From positions 1-5,386 of the forward strand of contig JAHAIU010000204.1 of the NCBI GenBank assembly GCA_018372555.1: a stretch of 5,386 bases of DNA, given 5' to 3'. The notes below the pieces were generated by a model, which saw only the letters and a program-made list of their open reading frames with translations, did no database searches and was not told the origin of the DNA. Source of the stretch: Clostridium sp. GTDB lineage: Bacteria > Bacillota > Clostridia > Clostridiales > Clostridiaceae. Both the position numbers and the translations under genes were made by a program. This document shows positions 1-5,386 of the stretch, piece after piece. The first letter of the stretch is position 1. Each line of letters begins with the position of its first letter.

Positions 1-1
1 A

Positions 2-316
2 TTAAAAGAAGGTTCTGATACTATTGGATCAAACTTAAAACTTTTATATGATAGTAGTTTAACCTTCACAGATGGAATAAACACATATGAAGCAGGAATC
101 AACGATTATTTATCTGCTGTAGATAAAATACAAGATGGTTCTAAAAACTTAAATGCAGGAATCAGCACATTAAATGATAAATCTTCAACTCTTGCTGAAG
201 GAGTTAGTAGTCTTAATACTGGTGCTAATACTTTAAATTCTGGAGTATCAGATTTACAAAAAGGAAGTGAAAGCCTTCTTGGTGGATTAAACACTTTATC
301 TTCTTCTATAAAAACT
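2..316 (+). repeat. Heptad array 1 (15 in-phase LxxGxxx repeats) in the YhgE-like protein
   Basis: Fifteen consecutive 21-base units encode seven-residue repeats without any register break. Examples are LNAGIST (149-169), LAEGVSS (191-211), LNTGANT (212-232) and LNSGVSD (233-253). Position 1 is L, I, F or Y in every unit, and position 4 is Gly in 10 of 15. This is the LxxG heptad repeat known from YhgE/Pip proteins. The array probably starts upstream of the window, since the first visible unit is already in phase at the edge. It probably forms an elongated helical or coiled structure outside the membrane. Confidence 0.85.
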
Positions 317-1882
317 TCAGTTAATGATGAAAATAGTGAAAATATCAAAACTTTAACTACTTCTTTAGATAGCCTAAATTTAGGTATTAATAATATTAAC
401 AGTGCTATTCAAAATAGTTCAAGTGATAATTTAACATCTGATTTTACGTCTTTAGGAAAAAACTTATCTAATGTAGGAACTTCAGTTAAAAATTCTTCAA
501 CCTACATTAATGAACTTAAAATAAAAATTACTGAAACTAAAGAAGCCCCTTGGTTTAAAGCTTTAGACCAAGCTACTCAGGAAGAGATTATAAATGGCTT
601 ATCTTCTCCTCTAACTAATTTAAGTAATGAATTAAATAATATAGCAACAGAAACTTCATCAGCATCTACTAATTTAAACTCAGCTGTAAATGGAGTATCT
701 AATATTTCTAGCAAAGTCAATGAAGCAAAAACAGCTTTAAGAACTATTGCTAGTAATTCAGATATACTTACTGTTAAAACTAAAACTACTGTAAACAGCT
801 TATATTCAGGCCTTGAAAAGGTAGGAACTGCTGTAGATAATCAAATAATACCTGGAGCTAAAGCTGTAAATTCTGGTATAACTTCTTTAAAGAATGGTAG
901 TGAAAACTTAGCTAATGGAACAGCTAATTTAAATTCTTCAGTTCCAACCTTAACAAATGGAATTGGACAAATTGCTGAAGGTTCAAATACCTTAGTACAA
1001 GGATTAAACACATTATCAGAAAATAATGATTCACTAAGATCAGGAATTAGCACAATAAATTCAGCTTCTACATCTATTTCTAATGGAGCTTCTAAGCTTT
1101 ATGATGGTTCTGTTGAATTAAGTAGTGGAGTTGATAAATTAAAAGATGGTTCAGGAACTTTAAAGGAATCCCTTGAAGAAGGCTCAGAAACTATAAAAAG
1201 CACTAAATTATCTGATAAGTCAAAAGAAATGTTTGCTTCACCTGTAGAAGGTGTTGAATCAATAAATTCATATATTGCTAACAATGGTAATGCAATGGCA
1301 GCATATATGATGTGTGTAGGATTATGGGTAGGTTGTCTAGCCTTCTGCATATTATTCTCTACAGAAAAAGATATTAAGAATGGAAAAGAAAATCCAAGAG
1401 CATTCTGGCCTAAGAAATCATTAAAACTTTTATCTATAGCAATTATTCAAGCTGTAATTATGGTTAGTGCACTAAGATTATTTAATGGACTTGACCCAGC
1501 TTATATAGGTAAAACTTATTTAGTTGCCATAGCTGCTTCCTTATCATTTATGGCTATTGTTTACTTGATGAATCTACTTTTAGGAAAAGTAGGAAGCTTT
1601 ATTTTATTAGTATTTATGGTTTTACAATTAAGTGGTTCTGCAGGAACTTATCCAATAGAACTTTCAGATAGCTTCTTCAAAGCTATTCATAACTATATGC
1701 CATTTACCTATGCCGTAGATGGATTTAGAAATGGAATATCTACAGGATTATCAATAGTTCCTCAAATAACTGTTCTTTTAGTAATAGGTATTGTTTGCTC
1801 AATACTTTCTGTAATTGTAGTAATTAAGAAAAATAAAAGCACTAAAACAACCCTACCAGAATTACTAGAAGCATCTATATAA
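2..1882 (+). CDS. YhgE/Pip-family membrane protein, C-terminal part (5' end outside window)
   Basis: The frame is open from the left edge to a TAA stop, giving 626 residues without a start; the N-terminal region with its first membrane segment, expected in this family, is missing. Residues 1-105 and 282-393 are heptad repeats with a hydrophobic residue at position 1 and usually Gly at position 4. A 176-residue linker between them includes a PWFKALDQ segment around W184. The C-terminus has about five membrane segments (near residues 431-453, 476-494, 505-527, 529-547, 586-608) and the family-like stretches LQLSGSAGTYPIEL and YMPFTYAVDGFRNGIS. This is the ABC-2-like C-terminal domain of YhgE/Pip proteins. 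Relatives include Lactococcus Pip and Bacillus YueB (phage receptors) and EsaA of type VII secretion. The repeat region should be extracellular. The true substrate or role is unknown; export or surface assembly is inference. The Met at 1229 is internal, not a start. Confidence 0.9.
   Translation, partial: LKEGSDTIGSNLKLLYDSSLTFTDGINTYEAGINDYLSAVDKIQDGSKNLNAGISTLNDKSSTLAEGVSSLNTGANTLNSGVSDLQKGSESLLGGLNTLSSSIKTSVNDENSENIKTLTTSLDSLNLGINNINSAIQNSSSDNLTSDFTSLGKNLSNVGTSVKNSSTYINELKIKITETKEAPWFKALDQATQEEIINGLSSPLTNLSNELNNIATETSSASTNLNSAVNGVSNISSKVNEAKTALRTIASNSDILTVKTKTTVNSLYSGLEKVGTAVDNQIIPGAKAVNSGITSLKNGSENLANGTANLNSSVPTLTNGIGQIAEGSNTLVQGLNTLSENNDSLRSGISTINSASTSISNGASKLYDGSVELSSGVDKLKDGSGTLKESLEEGSETIKSTKLSDKSKEMFASPVEGVESINSYIANNGNAMAAYMMCVGLWVGCLAFCILFSTEKDIKNGKENPRAFWPKKSLKLLSIAIIQAVIMVSALRLFNGLDPAYIGKTYLVAIAASLSFMAIVYLMNLLLGKVGSFILLVFMVLQLSGSAGTYPIELSDSFFKAIHNYMPFTYAVDGFRNGISTGLSIVPQITVLLVIGIVCSILSVIVVIKKNKSTKTTLPELLEASI
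549..572. repeat. 24-bp near-perfect palindrome inside the YhgE-like gene
   Basis: The 12-base arm CTTGGTTTAAAG is followed directly by CTTTAGACCAAG, its reverse complement except for one position, which would be a G-T pair (555 with 566). The centre is AAAGCTTT. It lies in the linker between the two heptad arrays and encodes the PWFKALDQ region. No function is known. It may be chance or a codon-driven coincidence, but it is the longest palindrome I noticed within the coding sequence. Confidence 0.6.
845..1180 (+). repeat. Heptad array 2 (16 in-phase LxxGxxx repeats) in the YhgE-like protein
   Basis: Sixteen consecutive 21-base units run from IIPGAKA to LKESLEE. They include VNSGITS, LKNGSEN, LANGTAN, LTNGIGQ, IAEGSNT, LVQGLNT, LYDGSVE and LSSGVDK. 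Position 1 is L, I or V in every unit and position 4 is Gly in 12 of 16. The motif GLNTLS occurs in both arrays (units 14-15 of array 1, units 8-9 of array 2) with almost the same DNA, which hints at descent from a shared repeat block. The array ends about 37 residues before the membrane domain. Confidence 0.85.
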
Positions 1883-1904
1883 AAATCTTGATAAACAAAA
1901 TGTT

Positions 1905-1950
1905 AAAACCTATAGAGTAGAAATTATAAAATCTACCCTATAGGTTTTTT
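1905..1950. terminator. Rho-independent terminator between convergent YhgE-like gene and galM
   Basis: A 17-position stem pairs 1905-1921 with 1932-1948, with a single A-C mismatch (1916/1937) and a 10-base loop. The outer part reads AAAACCTATAG against CTATAGGTTTT. On the + strand it ends in a run of six T (1945-1950), 22 bases after the stop codon at 1882. On the - strand the complement gives TTTT, then AACA and another TTTT, so it could also terminate galM transcripts, probably less efficiently. There is no second hairpin in the 127-base gap. Confidence 0.85.
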
Positions 1951-2009
1951 CTATTAAATTTGAGATACTAGTATGCTCACTTTCATCTTATCTTGCTACT
2001 TTATAACCT

Positions 2010-3053
2010 CTATCTACAATAAAACTTAAATACAGTAGTTGTACTATATTCCTGCCCTTCCCTTATCAAGGAATCCTCAATAAACCTATAATTCTCACCT
2101 ATAGGTAAATTCTGTGTCTCAAAGCAAATTCCATCATACTTACTTTCTACATTTCCATTAGTCAACTTCTTGTCCACAGGAAAATTAGTAGAATATATTA
2201 CTACTGCTTTTCTATCTGTATATATTTCCATTCCTCTTCCTGATATATCATCTTCAAGCTTTATATTGTATCCCTGATCTTCTGTTAATACCCATGGATG
2301 ATCATAACCATTAGCTAATTCTAATTGTTTATTTATTTTTTCTATATCTTTCCCTACCTTTTTACTAGTATTAAAATCAAAAGGTGTCCCATTAACATCA
2401 ATTAAATCTCCAGTTAATGCAGAGTCCTCCCTTATAGTTGCAATCTTATTAGCTTTTACAGTTAATCTTTGATCTAATATATTTCTCTTAATATTTCCAG
2501 ATAAATTAAAATAACTATGGTTAGTCATATTTAATATGGTATCTTCATCACTTAGTCCATAATTCTTTATTGAAAATTCATTTTCATTATTTAAAGAATA
2601 TACTACTCTTAGCTTAAGATTACCTGGAAAACCTTCTTCACCATCCTTGCTAGAAGACTCTAGTATTAAACTTACTTCTTTATCATTAACTTCTATAGAA
2701 TCATTCCAAATCTTTTTATTAAAGCCTTCATTTCCTCCATGAAGAGTATTTGATCCTTGATTCTTAGTTACTTCATAAACCTTCTCTCCTATTTTTATCT
2801 TACCATCAGCAATTCTTCCACTATTTCTCCCTACAATTGCTCCTGCATAAGATGTATCATCCATATAATCATTTAAGTCATTCCACCCTATAACTATATT
2901 TTCTGAAATACCCTTTGAATCTGGCACTATAATATCTGTTATAATTCCACCTAATGTTAATATCTTTATTTCTATTCCATTATCATTAATAAGTGAATAT
3001 TGTAATATTTTTTTACTATCCTTTAGAGTTATCTCTTTTTTATCCATCCTCAT
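2010..3053 (-). CDS. galM: Aldose 1-epimerase (galactose mutarotase)
   Basis: This 347-residue protein has the usual length for the GalM family and is a cytoplasmic enzyme with no signal peptide. It interconverts the alpha and beta anomers of galactose and glucose, supplying alpha-D-galactose to galactokinase. Visible family landmarks in order: GRNSGRIADG (R76), SNTLHGG (H105), the catalytic acid His in MTNHSYFNLSG (H179), YDHPWVL (D251) and the catalytic base Glu in CFETQNLP (E312). All key residues are present. The stretch TDRKAVVIYSTNFP departs from the common TDxPgxQxYT form, so this is a somewhat diverged clostridial version. The first ATG is preferred over the one six bases later because GGAG lies seven bases upstream of it. 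It is transcribed divergently from galK and convergently with the YhgE-like gene. Confidence 0.95.
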   Translation of the reverse strand: MRMDKKEITLKDSKKILQYSLINDNGIEIKILTLGGIITDIIVPDSKGISENIVIGWNDLNDYMDDTSYAGAIVGRNSGRIADGKIKIGEKVYEVTKNQGSNTLHGGNEGFNKKIWNDSIEVNDKEVSLILESSSKDGEEGFPGNLKLRVVYSLNNENEFSIKNYGLSDEDTILNMTNHSYFNLSGNIKRNILDQRLTVKANKIATIREDSALTGDLIDVNGTPFDFNTSKKVGKDIEKINKQLELANGYDHPWVLTEDQGYNIKLEDDISGRGMEIYTDRKAVVIYSTNFPVDKKLTNGNVESKYDGICFETQNLPIGENYRFIEDSLIREGQEYSTTTVFKFYCR

Positions 3054-3060
3054 AATTCTT

Positions 3061-3064
3061 CTCC
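3061..3064 (-). promoter_or_regulatory. galM ribosome binding site
   Basis: On the - strand, GGAG lies seven bases before the ATG at 3053, which decides for this start over the in-frame ATG at 3047 (13-base spacing). A purine run AGGGGG a few bases further upstream is too distant (13 bases) to be the main site. Confidence 0.7.
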
Positions 3065-3072
3065 ATCCCCCT

Positions 3073-3088
3073 TAGAAATCGCTTACTA
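3073..3088. promoter_or_regulatory. Operator 1 (galM side), LacI/GalR-type, imperfect palindrome
   Basis: The site reads TAGAAA-TCGC-TTACTA, an inverted repeat with one mismatched pair (3076/3085) around a central CG, as is usual for LacI-family operators. The 13-mer AATCGCTTACTAT (3077-3089) is identical to that in operator 2. It lies about 16-31 bases downstream of the predicted galM transcription start and 20 bases before the galM start codon, so a bound repressor would block elongation rather than polymerase binding. It is also one mismatch from the CcpA cre consensus WTGNAANCGNWNNCW. Confidence 0.7.
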
Positions 3089-3109
3089 TATTTATTTCTT
3101 TTTAATACT

Positions 3110-3138
3110 AGTATAATCCTACCTCTCTCTATTGTAAA
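3110..3138 (-). promoter_or_regulatory. galM promoter
   Basis: On the - strand, a -35 TTTACA (3138-3133) and a -10 TATACT (3115-3110) are separated by exactly 17 bases; each matches the sigma-A consensus at 5 of 6 positions. Transcription should start near 3103, leaving a leader of about 50 bases that contains operator 1 and the ribosome binding site. Confidence 0.7.
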
Positions 3139-3143
3139 CATTT

Positions 3144-3152
3144 TAATAGTAA
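3144..3152. promoter_or_regulatory. Possible operator half-site
   Basis: TAATAGTAA is an exact copy of the left arm of operator 2 (3191-3199), 47 bases upstream of it, but without the CG centre or a matching right arm. It lies just upstream of the galM -35. It may be a weak auxiliary half-site or chance in AT-rich DNA. Confidence 0.25.
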
Positions 3153-3181
3153 TATTATTGTGAATATTTTCTAAAAAACTC

Positions 3182-3210
3182 TTTACTTCTTAATAGTAAT
3201 CGCTTACTAT
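3182..3210 (+). promoter_or_regulatory. Candidate galK-galR promoter
   Basis: TTTACT (3182-3187) and TACTAT (3205-3210) are 17 bases apart, each matching the consensus at 4 of 6 positions. Transcription would start near 3217, giving a short leader with the ribosome binding site at 3222-3230. Operator 2 covers the spacer and -10, which fits repression by blocking polymerase. An alternative, TTGTAA (3132-3137) with TATTAT (3153-3158), has a poor 15-base spacer. The assignment is tentative. Confidence 0.4.
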
Positions 3211-3212
3211 TA
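3191..3212. promoter_or_regulatory. Operator 2 (galK side), LacI/GalR-type, perfect palindrome
   Basis: Nine-base arms TAATAGTAA and TTACTATTA are perfect inverted repeats around TCGC, with CG at the dyad. The core GTAA-TCGC-TTAC fits the GTAAnCGnTTAC core of GalR-type operators. Its centre is 121 bases from the centre of operator 1. It overlaps the candidate galK -10 and ends ten bases before the ribosome binding site. The likely ligand is the LacI-family protein encoded at 4439. CcpA is the alternative, since the site is one mismatch from the cre consensus. Confidence 0.8.
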
Positions 3213-3221
3213 AATTATAAT

Positions 3222-3230
3222 AAAGGAGGT
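3222..3230 (+). promoter_or_regulatory. galK ribosome binding site
   Basis: AAAGGAGGT is a near-ideal Shine-Dalgarno sequence; GGAGG ends seven bases before the ATG at 3237, fixing that start and predicting efficient translation. Confidence 0.85.
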
Positions 3231-3236
3231 ATTGAG

Positions 3237-4412
3237 ATGACTGATTTAACAATTTTAAAAAATGATTTTTATAATACTTTTAATGAAAACTGTGAGGATA
3301 TTTTCTTTTCACCTGGAAGAGTTAATTTAATTGGTGAGCACACAGATTATAACGGTGGTAATGTATTCCCTTGTGCTATTTCCTTTGGAACTTATGGTCT
3401 AGTTTCAAAAAGAAATGATAATAAGTTCTTGCTTCACTCTCTAAATTTTAAAGAATTAGGAACTATTGAATTTGATTTAAGTGAACTTATTTATAACAAG
3501 GAACATGATTGGGCTAATTACCCTAAAGGTGTAATAAAGACTATTATTGATCATGGCTATAGCATACCAACTGGATTCAACATTCTTATTTATGGTGATA
3601 TTCCTAATGGTTCAGGCTTATCTTCTTCTGCATCTATAGAAGTTTTAACAGCTACTATCTTAAATCACTACTTTAAATTAAATATAAGCAATGTTGATAT
3701 AGCTAAAATAGCTCAAGAAGCTGAAAATAAATTTATCGGTGTTAACTGCGGCATAATGGATCAATTTTCTATATGTATGGGATTGAAAGATTCTGCCCTT
3801 CTTCTCGATTGTAATACATTGAAATATAAATATAGCCCTATCAATCTGGATGGATACAAACTAGTAATAGGTAATACTAATAAAAAACGTGGCCTTGCAG
3901 ATTCAAAATATAACGAGAGACGTACTGAATGTGAAACTGCACTAAAGGAATTACAAACTGTTGTAAATATAAGCTCTTTAGGTGACTTAACTATAGATGA
4001 ATTTGAAAAAAATAAAGATTCAATAGCAGACTCTACTAGAAGAAAAAGAGCTAAGCATGCTGTTTATGAAAATCAACGAACTTTAAAAGCTGTACAAGCA
4101 CTTGAAGAAAATAAACTTGAGGAATTTGGTAAGCTCTTAAATGAATCTCATATTTCCTTAAGGGATGATTACGAAGTTACTGGAACTGAACTTGATACCC
4201 TTGTTTCTTTAGCTTGGGATCAAAAAGATATTGTTTTAGGTGCAAGAATGACTGGTGCTGGTTTCGGTGGATGCACTGTAAACTTAGTTAAATCTGATTC
4301 CATTGAAGAGTTTATTGAATTTACTACAAGAGAATATGAAAAGAAAATTGGCTATAAACCTGACTTTTACATTGTAGATATTTCAGATGGCCCAAGAAAA
4401 TTAAATTTATAA
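3237..4412 (+). CDS. galK: Galactokinase (GHMP kinase)
   Basis: This cytoplasmic enzyme of 391 residues, normal for the family, transfers phosphate from ATP to alpha-D-galactose to give galactose 1-phosphate, the committed step of the Leloir pathway. The galactokinase signature GRVNLIGEHTDYNGG is at residues 27-41 (R28, E34 and D37 at sugar and catalytic positions). The GHMP phosphate-binding loop PNGSGLSSSAS is at 123-132, the catalytic Asp is D175 in NCGIMDQFS, and the C-terminal glycine-rich motif GARMTGAGFGGC is at 335-346. All key residues are intact. It opens a likely operon with the regulator 26 bases downstream; no terminator lies between. It is divergent from galM, and the operator in its promoter implies galactose-responsive repression. 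galT does not follow directly, unlike many galKT operons. Confidence 0.97.
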   Translation: MTDLTILKNDFYNTFNENCEDIFFSPGRVNLIGEHTDYNGGNVFPCAISFGTYGLVSKRNDNKFLLHSLNFKELGTIEFDLSELIYNKEHDWANYPKGVIKTIIDHGYSIPTGFNILIYGDIPNGSGLSSSASIEVLTATILNHYFKLNISNVDIAKIAQEAENKFIGVNCGIMDQFSICMGLKDSALLLDCNTLKYKYSPINLDGYKLVIGNTNKKRGLADSKYNERRTECETALKELQTVVNISSLGDLTIDEFEKNKDSIADSTRRKRAKHAVYENQRTLKAVQALEENKLEEFGKLLNESHISLRDDYEVTGTELDTLVSLAWDQKDIVLGARMTGAGFGGCTVNLVKSDSIEEFIEFTTREYEKKIGYKPDFYIVDISDGPRKLNL

Positions 4413-4421
4413 ATACATTAT

Positions 4422-4428
4422 AAGGTGG
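4422..4428 (+). promoter_or_regulatory. Ribosome binding site of the LacI-family regulator
   Basis: AAGGTGG differs from AAGGAGG at one base and lies ten bases before the ATG at 4439. It is weaker than the galK site, which would keep regulator levels below those of the enzyme from a shared transcript. Confidence 0.65.
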
Positions 4429-4438
4429 ATTATTAATT

Positions 4439-5386
4439 ATGAAAGTAACTATAGCAGAAGTCGCAGAAAGAGCTAACGTTTCCGTTGCTACAGTATCAAG
4501 GGTAATGAACGGAAATTATCCTGTAAAAGCTGAAACAAAGGAAAGTGTTCTTAAAGCAATAAAAGAACTTAAATATATACCTAATATGCAAGCTAGAGAA
4601 CTAACTCAGCAAAAATCTTCTATAATAGGCGTAGTAGTTCCAAGTATAAGCAATATGTTTTTCCCAGCAGTAATTGACGGTATTGATAGTGCTCTTAAAT
4701 CTAACTCACTATCTTTTATTCTTTGTCGTACTAATGATGATAAAGATGAGGAAATCAAATATGTTAGGGAATTAATCTCAAGAAATGTATCAGGTATAAT
4801 AATTATTAGTCCTAATTTAGAGAATGTGAAGTCTAAATTTTATGATGATATAGGAAGTCAAGTTCCAACTGTATTTGTTAATGGTTCTTCAACTTCTCCA
4901 AACGTTTCAACAGTCTGTAATGATGAAGCTATAGGTTCAAAAATTGCTTTAGACTATCTTTTGGAAAATAACCATAAGGATATATTGTTCATTAGAGGTA
5001 CTAATAGTTATTCCTATGATATCAAAGAAGAGTGTTATACTGAATTCATGAAGAATATAGGTAATTTCAAAGAAGAGAATATCATTAATATAGGTTCTGG
5101 TAATAGTAGCGAAACTGTTAGCACTACCACTTCCATACTATTAGACACCTTACAATATACTACAGCTACTGCTATATTTGCTTGTAATGACCTTATGGGC
5201 GTAGGTGCAATAAATGCATGCAAGAGATTAAATATTAATGTTCCTAATGATATGTCTATAATAAGTTTTGATAATATAGAACTATGTAAATTTATAGAGC
5301 CTAACTTAACTACTATAGACCAGAACATGTCTTTATTAGGTGAGAATGCAGCATCTTTACTACTTGAAAAGATTAATACTAATAAT
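4439..5386 (+). CDS. galR: LacI/GalR-family transcriptional regulator, probable galactose repressor (3' end outside window)
   Basis: 316 codons are visible with no stop; family members of about 330-340 residues suggest that only about 20 are missing. The N-terminal helix-turn-helix spans residues 3-25, with recognition segment SVATVSR (15-21), identical to E. coli GalR at the base-reading positions V16, A17 and R21. The hinge helix follows (YIPNMQARELTQQKS, 46-60), then the periplasmic-binding-like core: IIGVVVPSISNMFF (62-75), ACNDLMGVGA (248-257), NVPNDMSIISFDN (267-279). It should bind DNA as a dimer and release it, or change grip, on binding a sugar. Its place behind galK and the matching operators upstream of galK and galM support a local galactose repressor that also controls itself. 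CcpA is less likely: this gene context is unusual for ccpA. The common effector Arg after the RG motif appears to be Lys (K196) by eye alignment. Confidence 0.88.
   Translation, partial: MKVTIAEVAERANVSVATVSRVMNGNYPVKAETKESVLKAIKELKYIPNMQARELTQQKSSIIGVVVPSISNMFFPAVIDGIDSALKSNSLSFILCRTNDDKDEEIKYVRELISRNVSGIIIISPNLENVKSKFYDDIGSQVPTVFVNGSSTSPNVSTVCNDEAIGSKIALDYLLENNHKDILFIRGTNSYSYDIKEECYTEFMKNIGNFKEENIINIGSGNSSETVSTTTSILLDTLQYTTATAIFACNDLMGVGAINACKRLNINVPNDMSIISFDNIELCKFIEPNLTTIDQNMSLLGENAASLLLEKINTNN

Noticed and set aside
128..316. CRISPR or satellite-like DNA array suggested by the 21-base period
   Set aside because: The period is seven codons and is conserved at the protein level (LxxG), not as identical DNA repeats with spacers.
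106..1350. Antisense open frames on the - strand (106-348, 841-1053, 1099-1350)
   Set aside because: They lie opposite the repetitive YhgE-like gene, and their composition simply mirrors its codons; no family resemblance.
1229..1882. A separate 217-residue membrane protein starting at the Met at 1229
   Set aside because: The same frame is open without interruption to the left edge and encodes family-specific heptad repeats; no ribosome binding site precedes 1229.
3061..3103. Riboswitch in the galM leader
   Set aside because: The leader is only about 50 bases, is largely taken up by operator 1 and the ribosome binding site, and shows no recognisable aptamer structure.
3216..3221. Perfect TATAAT hexamer just upstream of galK
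   Set aside because: Transcription would start inside the Shine-Dalgarno sequence, and no -35 element lies 16-18 bases upstream (ATAGTA).
5035..5328. Antisense open frame on the - strand within the regulator gene
   Set aside because: It is a shadow of the well-supported LacI-family coding sequence and resembles no known protein.

Overview
The window looks like a piece of a low-GC Firmicutes chromosome, most likely Clostridium or a close relative. The DNA is strongly AT-rich, codons prefer A or T at the third position, the galK ribosome binding site is a strong AGGAGG, and all the encoded proteins belong to families typical of clostridia. I cannot name the species from sequence alone.

Layout. 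Positions 2-1882 (+) hold the C-terminal 626 residues of a large YhgE/Pip-family membrane protein whose 5' end lies outside the window. It has two long arrays of the LxxG-type heptad repeat, a linker between them, and a C-terminal ABC-2-like membrane domain. A strong hairpin terminator at 1905-1950 lies between it and the convergent gene galM (2010-3053, -), encoding aldose 1-epimerase. A 183-bp divergent control region (3054-3236) separates galM from galK (3237-4412, +), encoding galactokinase. Twenty-six bases after galK comes a LacI-family regulator (4439 to the right edge, +). It lacks only the last few residues and is best read as the local galactose regulator (GalR-type).

How the genes work together. 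GalM converts beta-D-galactose to the alpha anomer, and GalK phosphorylates alpha-D-galactose to galactose 1-phosphate, so these are the first two steps of the Leloir pathway. The control region carries two LacI-type operators that share an identical 13-mer (AATCGCTTACTAT), one on each side. The galM copy lies just downstream of a well-formed galM promoter. The galK copy is a perfect 9-bp inverted repeat overlapping the likely galK -10. The regulator's recognition helix contains SVATVSR, the same as in E. coli GalR, and the operator core GTAAnCGnTTAC matches the GalR-type core. The simplest model is that the regulator represses galM and its own galK-galR operon until galactose (or a derivative) is present. 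The same sites are also one mismatch from a CcpA cre consensus, so catabolite control is a real alternative. No galT or galE is seen; they may lie beyond the right edge or elsewhere.

I see no mobile element, CRISPR array, RNA gene or clearly new system. The most useful leads are the two-operator divergent switch, a possible replacement in the regulator's effector pocket, the in-register heptad arrays of the YhgE-like protein, and a 24-bp palindrome inside that gene.
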